A DNA stretch of 64,000 nt, taken from positions 39,603 through 103,602 of the forward strand of contig NZ_JAJNAL010000016.1 of the NCBI RefSeq assembly GCF_022271405.1. Direction: 5' to 3'. How positions within the stretch are numbered: the stretch's first letter is position 1; every line of letters begins with the position of its first letter. Of the stretch, positions 16,422 through 25,334 are shown piece after piece. The notes under the pieces were generated by a model. It did no database searches. It was not told the DNA's origin and was given only the letters and a program-made list of their open reading frames with translations. A program made the position numbers and the translations under genes. The DNA is from Rhodopseudomonas infernalis (GTDB lineage: Bacteria > Pseudomonadota > Alphaproteobacteria > Rhizobiales > Xanthobacteraceae).

Positions 16422-17006
16422 TCAGCGTAGCCCATCCTCACCCTTGATTTCGGCGGTGGTCAAACCGCCGACCCGTGGCAGCGGGCGGCCGGAATCGGTC
16501 ACCGCCACCGCCACCACGATTTCGCCCGCGCGCGGCGCATCGCCGACGCTCACCTGCATGCCGTCGAAATGGCTGCGCACGAAGGCGGCGTCCTTGTGGC
16601 CGAGCGGAATGTCGAGTTCGGCGCCGAGGCCGCCGCGACGTTTCGACGACGGGATCAGCGCCGCGCCCTTGCCCAGCACCTTGCGCACCGGCGCGCCCAT
16701 CTTGGGATGCAGCAGCGCGGCGGCGTGTTCGAGTTCGCCGTTCTCACCGACCAGCGCGGCCTTGCCGTAGCTCTCGGCCTTGCTGCCCTCGATGCCGAGC
16801 GCCGCCACGGCCTTCTCGGTCAGCAGCCCGCCGAGCTCCTCGCCGATCGCGATCAGCTCGGACAGATCCTCGACATAGCGACCGGCGAACGGATTTTCGA
16901 TCACCGCGATCGCCGCGGCGCGGCGGGTGGCCGGGGCGACCGGCCGGCCCATCTCGGTCAGCGTTTCTTCGACGACGACAACGATCTTGCGGATTTTTGC
17001 GCTCAT
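16422..17006 (-). CDS. PF06684 'amino acid synthesis' family protein, copy 1
   Basis: A 194-residue cytoplasmic protein of the former DUF1185 family. The structure known for this family has a chorismate-mutase-like/YjgF-related fold, but I know of no proven enzyme activity. Diagnostic stretches: VIENPFAGRYVEDLSEL near the N-terminus, a basic SSKRRGG turn, FVRSHFDGMQVSVGDAP, and the C-terminal TAEIKGEDGLR. It overlaps copy 2 by 4 bases. Its position between hnr/UPF0280 and the transporter points to a role in nicotinate breakdown. Confidence 0.88.
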   Translation of the reverse strand: MSAKIRKIVVVVEETLTEMGRPVAPATRRAAAIAVIENPFAGRYVEDLSELIAIGEELGGLLTEKAVAALGIEGSKAESYGKAALVGENGELEHAAALLHPKMGAPVRKVLGKGAALIPSSKRRGGLGAELDIPLGHKDAAFVRSHFDGMQVSVGDAPRAGEIVVAVAVTDSGRPLPRVGGLTTAEIKGEDGLR

Positions 17007-17587
17007 CGCAGACCGTCCTCGCCCTTGATGTCCGCCGCTGCGAGTCCGCCGACGCGGGCGTGCACGCGCGGGCCGCTGCTCATCACCAGCACCAGTGCGA
17101 TTTCATTGGCCTTGGGGGCGTCGGTGACGCCGACTTCCATCGCGTCGAAATGGCTGCGCACGTAGGAGGCGTTGACGTGGGTGATCGGCACGTCGAGCCG
17201 CGTGCCCGGGCCGCCGACCTTCTTGGTCGACGGCACGATGGCCTTGGCGTCGCCGAGGATCTCGCGCATCGCGTAGCCGCCGGGCACGTGCCACAGCGCG
17301 CCGTGCTCGAGCTCACCATTGGCGCCGACGATCGCGCCCTTGCCGTAGCCGTCGATCGCCTTGGCGTCGCCGCCGAGCGCCTGCAGCAGCTCGCCCGCCA
17401 GCGCGACGCCGAGCGGCGTGAGGTCGTCCATGAAGCCTGAGATCTCCGGCACGTAGCGGCCGGCGAACGGGTTCTCGATCACCGCGATGATCGCGCCGCG
17501 CCGCCGCGGCGTCGCCGCCACCGGGCCACCTTCGTGGAAGACTTCCTCGGTGATCAGCACTTTCTTCCGGACTTTGACCTCAGGCAT
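17003..17587 (-). CDS. PF06684 'amino acid synthesis' family protein, copy 2
   Basis: A 194-residue paralogue of copy 1: the same VIENPFAGRYV opening block, PSTKKVGGPGTRLDVP in place of the basic turn, YVRSHFDAMEVGVTDAP, and an almost identical tail ADIKGEDGLR. I start it at the ATG at 17587, since the earlier in-frame ATG reads out of the upstream gene. It overlaps UPF0280 by 8 bases and copy 1 by 4, so all three are co-translated. The matching lengths suggest a heteromeric complex or two related reactions. Confidence 0.88.
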   Translation of the reverse strand: MPEVKVRKKVLITEEVFHEGGPVAATPRRRGAIIAVIENPFAGRYVPEISGFMDDLTPLGVALAGELLQALGGDAKAIDGYGKGAIVGANGELEHGALWHVPGGYAMREILGDAKAIVPSTKKVGGPGTRLDVPITHVNASYVRSHFDAMEVGVTDAPKANEIALVLVMSSGPRVHARVGGLAAADIKGEDGLR

Positions 17588-18494
17588 TGGTTCGCTCTTG
17601 TTGTGGGTGCGAGGAAAGGAAGGCGGCATCGCCGACACTGACGGTTTCGCCCTGCAAATGCAGCGCCGCGGCGCAGATCAATCCACGCGACATCAGGTCG
17701 CGCGCGACCGCAAGGCCGGCAGACAGCGACTGTGCGCGCTCGGCGTCGGATAGCATCGGGACCTCGCGCGTGACGCGGCGATCGCCGAGATCGTTGTCGG
17801 GCTGGATGTCGCAAGCTCGCCGGCGGATCACGCCGCGATGATCCGGTAGGTCGACGGCGTTGGCAACAACGGTCGCGGCCGCATCCGCCATCGCGGCGGT
17901 CGGCGCCAGAATCGTCACCGCGTCGGCGATGCCGAGCGAGAAGCTGCGCCCGCGCCAGCCGCTGGTGGCGACGCCGCGCACCGGACTGTCTGCAGTGATT
18001 GCGGCCGAGCCGATCAGCCGCGGCTGGTCGGGGCGGTCGACCAGTCCGACCGTGTAGCTCGCGCCCTGCGCCAGATGCAGCGCGATATCGCCGCCATTGT
18101 TGACGTAGGCGCGGGTGATGCCGGGGCAGAGCAGCGCCTTCAGTATCTCATCCGCCACCGCGCCTGCGACCGCCGCCATCGGCGTGATGAACATCGGATC
18201 GGCGAACGGCGCCACCGCCGCGGCCATGCGCTGCGCGACTGGATGAACCAGCGTCGGCGCGTTGCCGCCAGCCGGCGCACGCAGCGCCGAGAGTTCGGCG
18301 CACAGCGCGTCGAGCAGCCCGGTGAAGCGTCGCACCGCGGCGTCATAAGCGTAGCGCACGGCTTCGGCCTCGCCGGTCGCCTCGATGATCAGGTCGATCG
18401 GGCCGTCCTGGAGATGCAAACGGCGGCCATCGGCCAGCAGCGCCGCCTGGATGGGCCGTCCTCGAACCGGCGAGATGGGTTGCGGGGCGGCCAT
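17580..18494 (-). CDS. UPF0280-family, ApbE-like protein (possible flavin transferase)
   Basis: A 304-residue protein of UPF0280. Two stretches resemble ApbE flavin transferases: YVNNGGDIALHL, like the ApbE N-GGD strand, and DAVTILAPTAAMADAAAT, like its metal/FAD-binding VTVIAPTA..ADALAT segment; SGWRGRSFS lies between. ApbE attaches FMN to Thr in target proteins. It starts at the ATG at 18494, 4 bases after hnr, and overlaps PF06684 copy 2. I infer a cofactor-maturation role for the adjacent reductase. No experimental function is known to me for this family. Confidence 0.82.
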   Translation of the reverse strand: MAAPQPISPVRGRPIQAALLADGRRLHLQDGPIDLIIEATGEAEAVRYAYDAAVRRFTGLLDALCAELSALRAPAGGNAPTLVHPVAQRMAAAVAPFADPMFITPMAAVAGAVADEILKALLCPGITRAYVNNGGDIALHLAQGASYTVGLVDRPDQPRLIGSAAITADSPVRGVATSGWRGRSFSLGIADAVTILAPTAAMADAAATVVANAVDLPDHRGVIRRRACDIQPDNDLGDRRVTREVPMLSDAERAQSLSAGLAVARDLMSRGLICAAALHLQGETVSVGDAAFLSSHPQQERTNA

Positions 18495-18498
18495 GCGA

Positions 18499-19992
18499 TC
18501 AGCCGAAGTAACGTTTGACGGAGTTGGGCGCGAGCGGCCACGGATTGTCGGCATGCGGCGCGACCGGGCGGCGGCCGTCGTCGAGCGTGATCGACGACAC
18601 CGGGCGAACCTCCGCCATGTGGCCGCCGAGTTCCTGATAGTCCGATAGCCGCAGCGTGAATTCGATCGGCGCCACCAGCGCCGGCGTCGGCACATAGCCG
18701 AAGGCGTTCTCCGGCATCTTGGTGACGTCCACCATGATGGTGATGCCGCCGCCGGGATAGACATAGACCGGTGCGCCGCCGCAGGTCACATAAGTCAGCG
18801 CGTCCTTCACCGAGTTGGTCAGGCGGACCGGATTCTCCGTCACACCGGCTCGCAGCGAGCCGCCGGCGCCAGCCATGAACAGCACGGTCGACAGCGCCGG
18901 CTCGCAATTGTCCTTGACCCGCTGCGACAGCGCGGCGAGTTCCGCCGGCATTTCCTTTTCACGCGGCGTCAGCTCGTCGTCGAGTTCGAAGTAAGCGGCA
19001 TGTTCGCCGGTGGTGGAGATGAAATACAGCCGCAGCCCGGGCCAGGCGACCTTGCGATCGAACGGGCCGAGGATCGACAGCGGATCGGAGATATTGGTGC
19101 CGCCCCAGCCGGTGCCCGGCTCGGCGACCTGGAAGTAACGACCCGGCGTCGAGCGCCGCCCCTTGATCTTGATGCCGGTGTCGGCAATGCCCAGAACCTT
19201 GCCGGCCTGATGTTCGGATAACACGCCGGTAATGTGATCGTCGACCACGACGACGTCATCGACCAGGCCGAGCCACTGCTTGGCGAACATGCCGATCGTC
19301 GCCGAGCCGCAGCCGACGCGCATGCGCTCTTCCTTGATGCCGTTGACGATCGGCGCCTGGCCGGCCTGCACCATCACGGTCGAGCCGCCGTCGATCGTCA
19401 GCTCGACCGGCTTGCCGTTGCACAGATCGAGCAGCGCTTCGCAGGTGATGCGGCCTTCCTTCTTGCTGCCGCCGGTGAGGTGATGCACGCCGCCGAGCGA
19501 CAGCATCTGTGAGCCGTATTCCGATGTCGTGACGTGGCCGACTGCTTCGCCGCCGGCGCGCACCGTCGCCTGTTCGGGGCCGAGGAAGCGGTCGGTGTCG
19601 ATCTTCACTTTGACGCCGCAGTAACTGAAAATGCCCTCGGTGACGACCGTCACCATGTCGACGCCGTTGACTTCGGACGACACGATGAACGGCGCGGGCT
19701 TGTAGTCCGGATAGGTGGTGCCGGCGCCGATCGCGGTGACGAAGGTGTCGGGCGACGCAATCAGCTTGCCGTCCCACGAGCCATCGCGATGGAACGGCAC
19801 TACCGCGGCGCCATGCGCCAGCGCGCGGTCGAGCACGACATGCGGATCGACGCGGACCAGCTCGCCGTTGTCGTTGGCGTAGCGGTCGCAGGCGCCGCTG
19901 GCGCCGGGCTTGATGTAGCACATCACCGGACACGCATCGCAGCGGATCTTGTCGTCGCTCGGCGTCTGCGCCTCGGGAATGCTGTCACTCAT
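18499..19992 (-). CDS. hnr: 6-hydroxynicotinate reductase
   Basis: A 497-residue protein matching the reductase of the E. barkeri and Azorhizobium nicotinate routes. It should reduce 6-hydroxynicotinate to 1,4,5,6-tetrahydro-6-oxonicotinate using ferredoxin-level electrons. An N-terminal iron-sulfur motif has Cys18, Cys21, Cys25 and Cys35 (CDACPVMC..GAC). A GCGSAT sequence at 227-232 resembles the SGAT motif at which ApbE adds FMN. The first gene of a minus-strand operon running to marR; its promoter region holds the palindrome at 20044-20065. Enamidase in the same locus supports the assignment. Confidence 0.87.
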   Translation of the reverse strand: MSDSIPEAQTPSDDKIRCDACPVMCYIKPGASGACDRYANDNGELVRVDPHVVLDRALAHGAAVVPFHRDGSWDGKLIASPDTFVTAIGAGTTYPDYKPAPFIVSSEVNGVDMVTVVTEGIFSYCGVKVKIDTDRFLGPEQATVRAGGEAVGHVTTSEYGSQMLSLGGVHHLTGGSKKEGRITCEALLDLCNGKPVELTIDGGSTVMVQAGQAPIVNGIKEERMRVGCGSATIGMFAKQWLGLVDDVVVVDDHITGVLSEHQAGKVLGIADTGIKIKGRRSTPGRYFQVAEPGTGWGGTNISDPLSILGPFDRKVAWPGLRLYFISTTGEHAAYFELDDELTPREKEMPAELAALSQRVKDNCEPALSTVLFMAGAGGSLRAGVTENPVRLTNSVKDALTYVTCGGAPVYVYPGGGITIMVDVTKMPENAFGYVPTPALVAPIEFTLRLSDYQELGGHMAEVRPVSSITLDDGRRPVAPHADNPWPLAPNSVKRYFG

Positions 19993-20043
19993 GGGACTGC
20001 TGGCTCCAGGCCGTCGGCTCTTGGTGATCCGGCGCTGCCTTCA

Positions 20044-20065
20044 TTTCATATGTATACTAATGAAA
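20044..20065. promoter_or_regulatory. GTATAC-centred palindrome, hnr side (site 1 of 3)
   Basis: TTTCAT-AT-GTATAC-TA-ATGAAA: 6-base outer arms around a palindromic core, 52 bases upstream of the hnr start. The intergenic stretch 19993-20298 has no gene and contains this and site 2, whose left edges are 105 bases apart (about ten helical turns). The likely operator of the MarR protein at 11186. Confidence 0.65.
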
Positions 20066-20148
20066 AGCGAGGGCTGCTTCGAAGTCAAGCATAAGGAATG
20101 GGCAGCACATGCACAAACATTGTCGCAGCGCACACCATGCTTGACGAA

Positions 20149-20170
20149 TTTCATTCGTGTAGAAACAATC
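20149..20170. promoter_or_regulatory. Operator-like motif over the nicA promoter (site 2 of 3)
   Basis: TTTCATTCGTGTAGAAACAATC shares the left half TTTCAT and the GTRTA core with site 1, with a degenerate right half. A TTGACG hexamer at 20141-20146 and AACAAT at 20164-20169, 17 bases apart, look like -35/-10 elements for nicAB, so the motif would lie inside the promoter. It matches site 3 at 21 of 22 positions. Confidence 0.6.
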
Positions 20171-20298
20171 ATGGCATCAGTAGGCGAGACAGGCGGGAGC
20201 GCCGGAATGCCCTATAGTAGTCAGAGCGCGCCGTTGTTTGTTGCGATGCACGCTGATTGCCGTGCGCGTCACGACGTCCTGTTCGCGAGGCGGTGCCG

Positions 20299-20799
20299 AT
20301 GAATTCGGGCGGCCCGGTGAGTCTCACGGTCAACGGAACCGAGCATTCCTTCGACCTGCCGCGCGACACCAAGCTGATCTATGTGCTGCGCAACGATCTC
20401 GGCCTCAACGGACCGAAGTTCGGTTGTGGCCTCGGCGAGTGCGGCGCCTGCACGGTGCTGATCGACGGCGTTCCGGCGCGGTCTTGCGTCGTGACGCTGA
20501 AGACCGCGGAGGGCCGATCCGTTACGACGCTCGAGGGGCTTGGGACACAGGATGCGCTGCACCCGGTGCAGGCGGCGTTCATCGAGGCGCAGGCGGCGCA
20601 ATGCGGCTATTGCCTCAACGGCATGATCATGACGGCGACGGCGCTGCTCGCGCGTAACCCGACGCCGAGCATCGACGAAGTGCGCGAGGCGCTGCGCTAC
20701 AATCTGTGCCGCTGCGGCACGCATGTGGAAATCGTCCGCGCCGTGCTGGTCGCGGCGGGGGCTGCTACGGATGCCGCTGTGGCGCAGGCGGCCCTGTGA
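20299..20799 (+). CDS. nicA: Nicotinate hydroxylase small subunit, (2Fe-2S) protein
   Basis: A 166-residue xanthine-dehydrogenase-type iron-sulfur subunit. The plant-ferredoxin cluster motif is GCGLGECGACTVLIDG, and the second cluster Cys pairs are QCGYC and LCRCGTH. It carries electrons from the molybdenum site. The ATG at 20299 follows GAGG; earlier in-frame codons read from the promoter. Its stop overlaps the nicB start (TGATG). Together they form the two-subunit NicAB hydroxylase that converts nicotinate to 6-hydroxynicotinate with water as oxygen donor. Confidence 0.9.
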   Translation: MNSGGPVSLTVNGTEHSFDLPRDTKLIYVLRNDLGLNGPKFGCGLGECGACTVLIDGVPARSCVVTLKTAEGRSVTTLEGLGTQDALHPVQAAFIEAQAAQCGYCLNGMIMTATALLARNPTPSIDEVREALRYNLCRCGTHVEIVRAVLVAAGAATDAAVAQAAL

Positions 20800-23700
20800 T
20801 GAGTGAGCGCCCGATGACCGAGCCGACGCCCGACACCGCGGAGTTGCTGGCGGGTGCCGGCACGTTGGCGGTGCTGCGGCCCTCGCAACACGTCAAGGGA
20901 TTAGTCCCGACCGAGCCGCCGCCCGAGGGCGCGCTCGATCTGTTTCTCTATCTCGACGCCGCCGGCCAGGTGTTGGCTTTCAGCGGCCATGTCGATCTCG
21001 GCACCGGCATCCGCACGGCCCTGGCGCAGATCGTCGCCGAAGAACTCGACGTGCCGTTTGGGTCCGTCACCATGGTGCTCGGCCACACCTCCGGCACGCC
21101 CAACCAGGGCGCCACCATCGCCAGCGACAGCATTCAGGTCAGTGCCGTGCCGCTGCGCAAGGCCGCGGCGCAGGCGCGGCATCATCTGGTGGCGCTCGCC
21201 GCGCAGGAGCTGGAGCTTGCGGCCGACCAACTCACCGTTACCGACGGCATCGTGCATCCGCGCGATGCGTCCAATCGTGGCGTGTCCTACGCGTCGCTGC
21301 TGCAAGGCCGCAGCGAGCGGTTGATGCTGGCGGACGATGTCGCGGTCAAGCCGGTGAGCGAGCATCGCATCGTCGGCCACCGCGTCGCGCGCTCGGATAT
21401 TCCGGCGAAGGCGACCGGCGACTTCGTCTATGTGCACGACGTCCGCGTGCCCGGCATGCTGCATGGCCGCGTCGTGCGGCCGCCTTATGCGGGCATCGAC
21501 GCCGGCGACTTCATCGGCAACAGCCTGCTCGGCGTCAACGAAGCCTCGATCGCGCATATTCCCGGCGTGGTCGCGGTCGTCACGATGGGGGATTTCGTCG
21601 GTGTGGTTGCCGAGCGCGAGGAGCAGGCTGCCGAGGCCGCGCGCGTCCTTGACGTCAAGTGGAAGCCACCGCCACCGCTGCCGAAGCTCGACGATCTCGC
21701 CACCGCGCTACGCGCCAATCCCGCGACGACGCGCACGCTGCTCGACAAGGGCGATGTCGAGGCCGCGCGTAGTTCCGCGACCGTGCCGATGGATCGCACC
21801 TACGTCTGGCCGTATCAGATGCACGGCTCGATCGGGCCGTCCTGTGGCGTCGCCGATGTAAGTGATGGTTTTGCGCGGATCTGGTCGGGCACGCAGAACC
21901 CGTATCCGCTGCGGCTGGATATTTCGATCCTGCTCGGCATTCCGGAGGCAGATGTCGAGATCCTGCGCTTCGAAGCCGCCGGCTGCTATGGCCGTAACTG
22001 TGCCGACGATGTCTGCGCCGACGCCGCGCTGCTGTCCCGCGCGGTCGGGCGGCCGGTGCGCGTGCAGCTGACGCGCGAGCAGGAGCATGCCTGGGAGCCG
22101 AAGGGCGCCGCGCAACTGATGGAAATTTCCGGCGGCCTGACCGCCGACGGCAGCCCGGCCGCCTATGACTTCGCCACACGCTATCCATCCAACGCCGCCG
22201 TGACGCTGGCGCTACTTCTCACGGGGCGGGTGCCGGCGAACAATCCGGTGTTCGAGATGGGCGATCGCACCGCGATCCCGCCTTACGCCTACGATAACAT
22301 CCGCGTGCGCGTGCACGACATGGCGCCGATCGTCCGCGCGGCCTGGCTCCGCGGCGTCTCGGCGCTGCCGAATTCATTCGCGCATGAAAGCTACATCGAT
22401 GAGTTGGCGGCTGCGGCCGGTGTCGATCCGCTGGACTATCGGCTGCGCTATCTGCACGATCCGCGCGCCGTCGATCTGGTCAAGGAAGTCGCCGCGCGAG
22501 CTAACTGGGCGCACCGCACCGGACCGCGCCGCGAGATCGTCGAAGGCGACGTCGTGCGCGGGCAGGGGCTCGCCTACGCGCTCTACGTCCACTCCAAGTT
22601 TCCCGGCTACGGCGCCGCTTGGTCGGCCTGGGTCGCCGATGTCGAAGTGAATACCAGGACCGGCGACGTCGCGGTGAAGCGCGTCGTGGTCGGTCAGGAT
22701 TCCGGACTGATGATCAACCCGGCCGGGATCGAGCATCAGATCCACGGCAACGTCATCCAGTCGACCAGCCGCGCGCTGAAGGAGAGCGTCAGCTTCACCG
22801 ACACTGCGGTCGCCGACAAGGAGTGGGGCGCGTACCCGATCATCACCTTCCCCGAGGTGCCGGTGATCGACGTCGTGCTGATGCCGCGGCCGAACGATCC
22901 GCCGCTCGGCAGCGGCGAGTCGGCCTCGGTGCCCTCCGCGGCGGCGATCGCCAACGCGATTTTTGACGCCACTGGGGTGCGGCTGCGCGAGCCGCCGTTC
23001 ACGCCGGACCGCGTCCGCGCTGCCTTAGGTTTGCCTCAACCCCCGCAGCCCGTTCCGCCGCCGGTAAAGAAGCGCTCTTGGTTCGCAATGGCGGGCGCCG
23101 CCTTGGTCGGTGCGCTCGGCATGGCGGCGATCGCGCTGCCGATCCGCGGCGCCATCGCCCCGATCGCGCCGCCCGATCCGTCGACGTTCTCGTCCGACAT
23201 GATCGCGCGCGGCCGACAACTCGCCGCGCTCGGCGGCTGCGCGACCTGTCACACCGTGCCCGGCGGGATTACAAATGCCGGCGGCCGCGCGATGGAAACG
23301 CCGTTCGGCACCGTGTACGCAACCAATCTGACGCCCGATCCCGAGACCGGCATCGGCCATTGGTCTTACGCGGCGTTCGAGCGGGCGATGCGCGAGGGCA
23401 TCGCCCGCGACGGCAGCCACCTCTATCCGGCGTTTCCCTACGCGTCGTTCACCCGCAGCAGCGACACCGATTTGCAGGCGCTGTACGCTTTTCTGATGTC
23501 GCAGGCGCCGGTGAAGGTCGCGACGCCCGCGGCTAAGTTGTCGTTTCCATTCAATATTCGCCCGCTGATGGCGGGTTGGAACTTGCTGTTTCTGCGGCCT
23601 GGACCGATGCAGGCCGATCCGGCCCGGCCCGCTCAATGGAATCGCGGCGCCTATCTGGTCGAGAGCCTCGGCCATTGCGGCGCCTGTCATACCCCGCGCA

Positions 23701-24365
23701 ACGCGCTCGGTGCCGAGAAGGCCAAGACCGACTATCTGGCCGGCGGCGCCGTCGATGGCTGGCACGCGCCGGCGCTCACGGCCCTTTCGCGCGCACCGAT
23801 CCCGTGGACCGAAGCCGAGCTGTTCGCCTATCTGCGCAGCGGCTTCTCGCGCTTTCACGGCACCGCGGCGGGCCCGATGGCAGCGGTGGTCGAGCAACTC
23901 GCACCGCTGCCCGATGCAGATATCCGCGCGATGGCGACCTATCTGGCGTCGTTTGCGCCGACGGCCGAGCCCGACCCGGTGCAACGTGCCGCGGCGCTGC
24001 AGACCGAGGCAGCGTCCGCGCTGCGCCCGCTGGATACGCTGGGCGGCCGGCTCTACGAAGGCGCCTGTGCGTCCTGCCACGCCGAAACCGGCCCGACGCT
24101 GTTCGGCGTCCGCCCGGCGCTGGCGCTCAACACGAATGTCCACGCAATGGAACCGGACAATCTGATTAGGGTCATTCTAGACGGAATACCTAGTCCCGCA
24201 GCTGCCGAACTGGGCGATATGCCCGGGTTCCGCCACAGTTTCGACGATAACCAGATCGCGGCGCTGGTCACTTATCTGCGCGCCTCCTTCGCTCCGCAGG
24301 CGCCCGCCTGGGGCGGCGTTGAACAAGCGGTGTCGCGCCTGCGCGCCCACCAAGGCTCTCACTGA
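20799..24365 (+). CDS. nicB: Nicotinate hydroxylase large subunit: molybdenum domain fused to three-haem cytochrome c
   Basis: An 1188-residue protein, very near the size of Pseudomonas putida NicB. Residues 1 to about 745 are the molybdopterin hydroxylase domain (GTQNPYPLR, GCYGRN, the late GEPP-type GSGESASVPSAAAIANA). A hydrophobic segment at about 760-783 (WFAMAGAALVGALG) likely anchors the cytochrome part. Three CxxCH haem sites follow at residues 814, 960 and 1090. Electrons would pass to the respiratory or photosynthetic chain instead of NAD or oxygen. I start at the ATG at 20799, overlapping the nicA stop; upstream codons of this frame belong to nicA. Confidence 0.9.
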   Translation: MSERPMTEPTPDTAELLAGAGTLAVLRPSQHVKGLVPTEPPPEGALDLFLYLDAAGQVLAFSGHVDLGTGIRTALAQIVAEELDVPFGSVTMVLGHTSGTPNQGATIASDSIQVSAVPLRKAAAQARHHLVALAAQELELAADQLTVTDGIVHPRDASNRGVSYASLLQGRSERLMLADDVAVKPVSEHRIVGHRVARSDIPAKATGDFVYVHDVRVPGMLHGRVVRPPYAGIDAGDFIGNSLLGVNEASIAHIPGVVAVVTMGDFVGVVAEREEQAAEAARVLDVKWKPPPPLPKLDDLATALRANPATTRTLLDKGDVEAARSSATVPMDRTYVWPYQMHGSIGPSCGVADVSDGFARIWSGTQNPYPLRLDISILLGIPEADVEILRFEAAGCYGRNCADDVCADAALLSRAVGRPVRVQLTREQEHAWEPKGAAQLMEISGGLTADGSPAAYDFATRYPSNAAVTLALLLTGRVPANNPVFEMGDRTAIPPYAYDNIRVRVHDMAPIVRAAWLRGVSALPNSFAHESYIDELAAAAGVDPLDYRLRYLHDPRAVDLVKEVAARANWAHRTGPRREIVEGDVVRGQGLAYALYVHSKFPGYGAAWSAWVADVEVNTRTGDVAVKRVVVGQDSGLMINPAGIEHQIHGNVIQSTSRALKESVSFTDTAVADKEWGAYPIITFPEVPVIDVVLMPRPNDPPLGSGESASVPSAAAIANAIFDATGVRLREPPFTPDRVRAALGLPQPPQPVPPPVKKRSWFAMAGAALVGALGMAAIALPIRGAIAPIAPPDPSTFSSDMIARGRQLAALGGCATCHTVPGGITNAGGRAMETPFGTVYATNLTPDPETGIGHWSYAAFERAMREGIARDGSHLYPAFPYASFTRSSDTDLQALYAFLMSQAPVKVATPAAKLSFPFNIRPLMAGWNLLFLRPGPMQADPARPAQWNRGAYLVESLGHCGACHTPRNALGAEKAKTDYLAGGAVDGWHAPALTALSRAPIPWTEAELFAYLRSGFSRFHGTAAGPMAAVVEQLAPLPDADIRAMATYLASFAPTAEPDPVQRAAALQTEAASALRPLDTLGGRLYEGACASCHAETGPTLFGVRPALALNTNVHAMEPDNLIRVILDGIPSPAAAELGDMPGFRHSFDDNQIAALVTYLRASFAPQAPAWGGVEQAVSRLRAHQGSH

Positions 24366-24472
24366 TCGTCGTCTTTCCCTTCAGGTTGCCCGATAAATCG
24401 GCGCGCTATGCCTGAAATGTCCGCGCGGTACGGGCGTTCGCCGCGTTGACAGGGGCCAGGGTGCGATCCTAT

Positions 24473-24494
24473 TTTCATTCGTGTACAAACAATC
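24473..24494. promoter_or_regulatory. Operator-like motif upstream of fpr (site 3 of 3)
   Basis: TTTCATTCGTGTACAAACAATC differs from site 2 at one base in 22, although the two stand 4.3 kb apart and upstream of different genes. It lies 67 bases before the fpr start, in the 195-base gap after nicB. It ties fpr (and enamidase downstream) to the nicotinate regulon. Confidence 0.65.
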
Positions 24495-24560
24495 TGCCGA
24501 GCTGGCGCCCGCTGGCGTTTTCGCGTCCCGGCCGATCAACACCAACTCCGGAGTTTTGCC

Positions 24561-25334
24561 GTGAGCAATCTGATGGAAGAGCGCGTTCTCTCCGTTCGTC
24601 ATTGGACCGATCGTTTGTTCAGCTTCACCACCACCCGCGATTCCGGCTTCCGGTTCCGCAATGGTGAGTTCACCATGACGGGCATCAAGGTCGACGGCAA
24701 ACCGCTGCTGCGCGCCTACTCGGTCGCGAGCCCGAACTACGAAGAGACGCTGGAATTCTACTCGATCAAGGTGCCGAACGGCCCGCTCACCTCCCGGATG
24801 CAGCACCTCAAGGAGGGCGACACCATCATCGTCGGCCGCAAGGCGACCGGCACGCTGGTGATCGACAATCTGCGCGAGGGCAAGAATTTGTATCTGCTGG
24901 CGACCGGCACCGGCGTCGCGCCGTTCCTCTCCATCATCCGCGATCCCGAGACCTACGAGCGGTTCGAGAAAATCGTTCTGGTCCACGGCTGCCGGCAGAT
25001 CGCCGAACTGGCTTACGGCGACTCGATGGTGACGGCGCTGCAGGATCACGAATTCCTCGGCGACGACGTCAAGGCGAAGCTGATCTACTACCCGACCGTG
25101 ACCCGTGAGCCGTTCGTCCACGAGGGCCGGATCTCGAAGCTGATGGACAACGGTCAGCTCTATTCCGACATCGGCCTGCCGTCGCTCGACAAATCTCAGG
25201 ATCGGGTGATGCTGTGCGGCTCGACCCAGATGATGGTCGACCTCAAGAGCCGCCTGGTAGCCCTCGGCTTCGAGGAAGGCAATCACGGCGAAGCCGGCGA
25301 CTTCGTGCTCGAGAAAGCGTTCGCCGAGCGCTGA
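24561..25334 (+). CDS. fpr: Ferredoxin-NADP(+) reductase
   Basis: A 257-residue FAD enzyme of the bacterial Fpr type: FAD-binding RAYSVASP (the RxYS motif), the NADP-binding strand LLATGTGVAPFLS, and MLCGSTQMM near the C-terminus, ending in an aromatic-containing VLEKAFAER tail. It interconverts NADPH and reduced ferredoxin. The start is a GTG at 24561 with GGAG upstream; an ATG at 24573 is possible. Its promoter carries the same motif as nicA, so I infer that it feeds reduced ferredoxin to 6-hydroxynicotinate reductase. Confidence 0.92.
   Translation: MSNLMEERVLSVRHWTDRLFSFTTTRDSGFRFRNGEFTMTGIKVDGKPLLRAYSVASPNYEETLEFYSIKVPNGPLTSRMQHLKEGDTIIVGRKATGTLVIDNLREGKNLYLLATGTGVAPFLSIIRDPETYERFEKIVLVHGCRQIAELAYGDSMVTALQDHEFLGDDVKAKLIYYPTVTREPFVHEGRISKLMDNGQLYSDIGLPSLDKSQDRVMLCGSTQMMVDLKSRLVALGFEEGNHGEAGDFVLEKAFAER

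Noticed and set aside
16422..17587. PF06684 pair as the ring-opening hydrolase of nicotinate breakdown
   Set aside because: Enamidase at 25458-26654 already has the full metal site and close resemblance to the known ring-opening enzyme.
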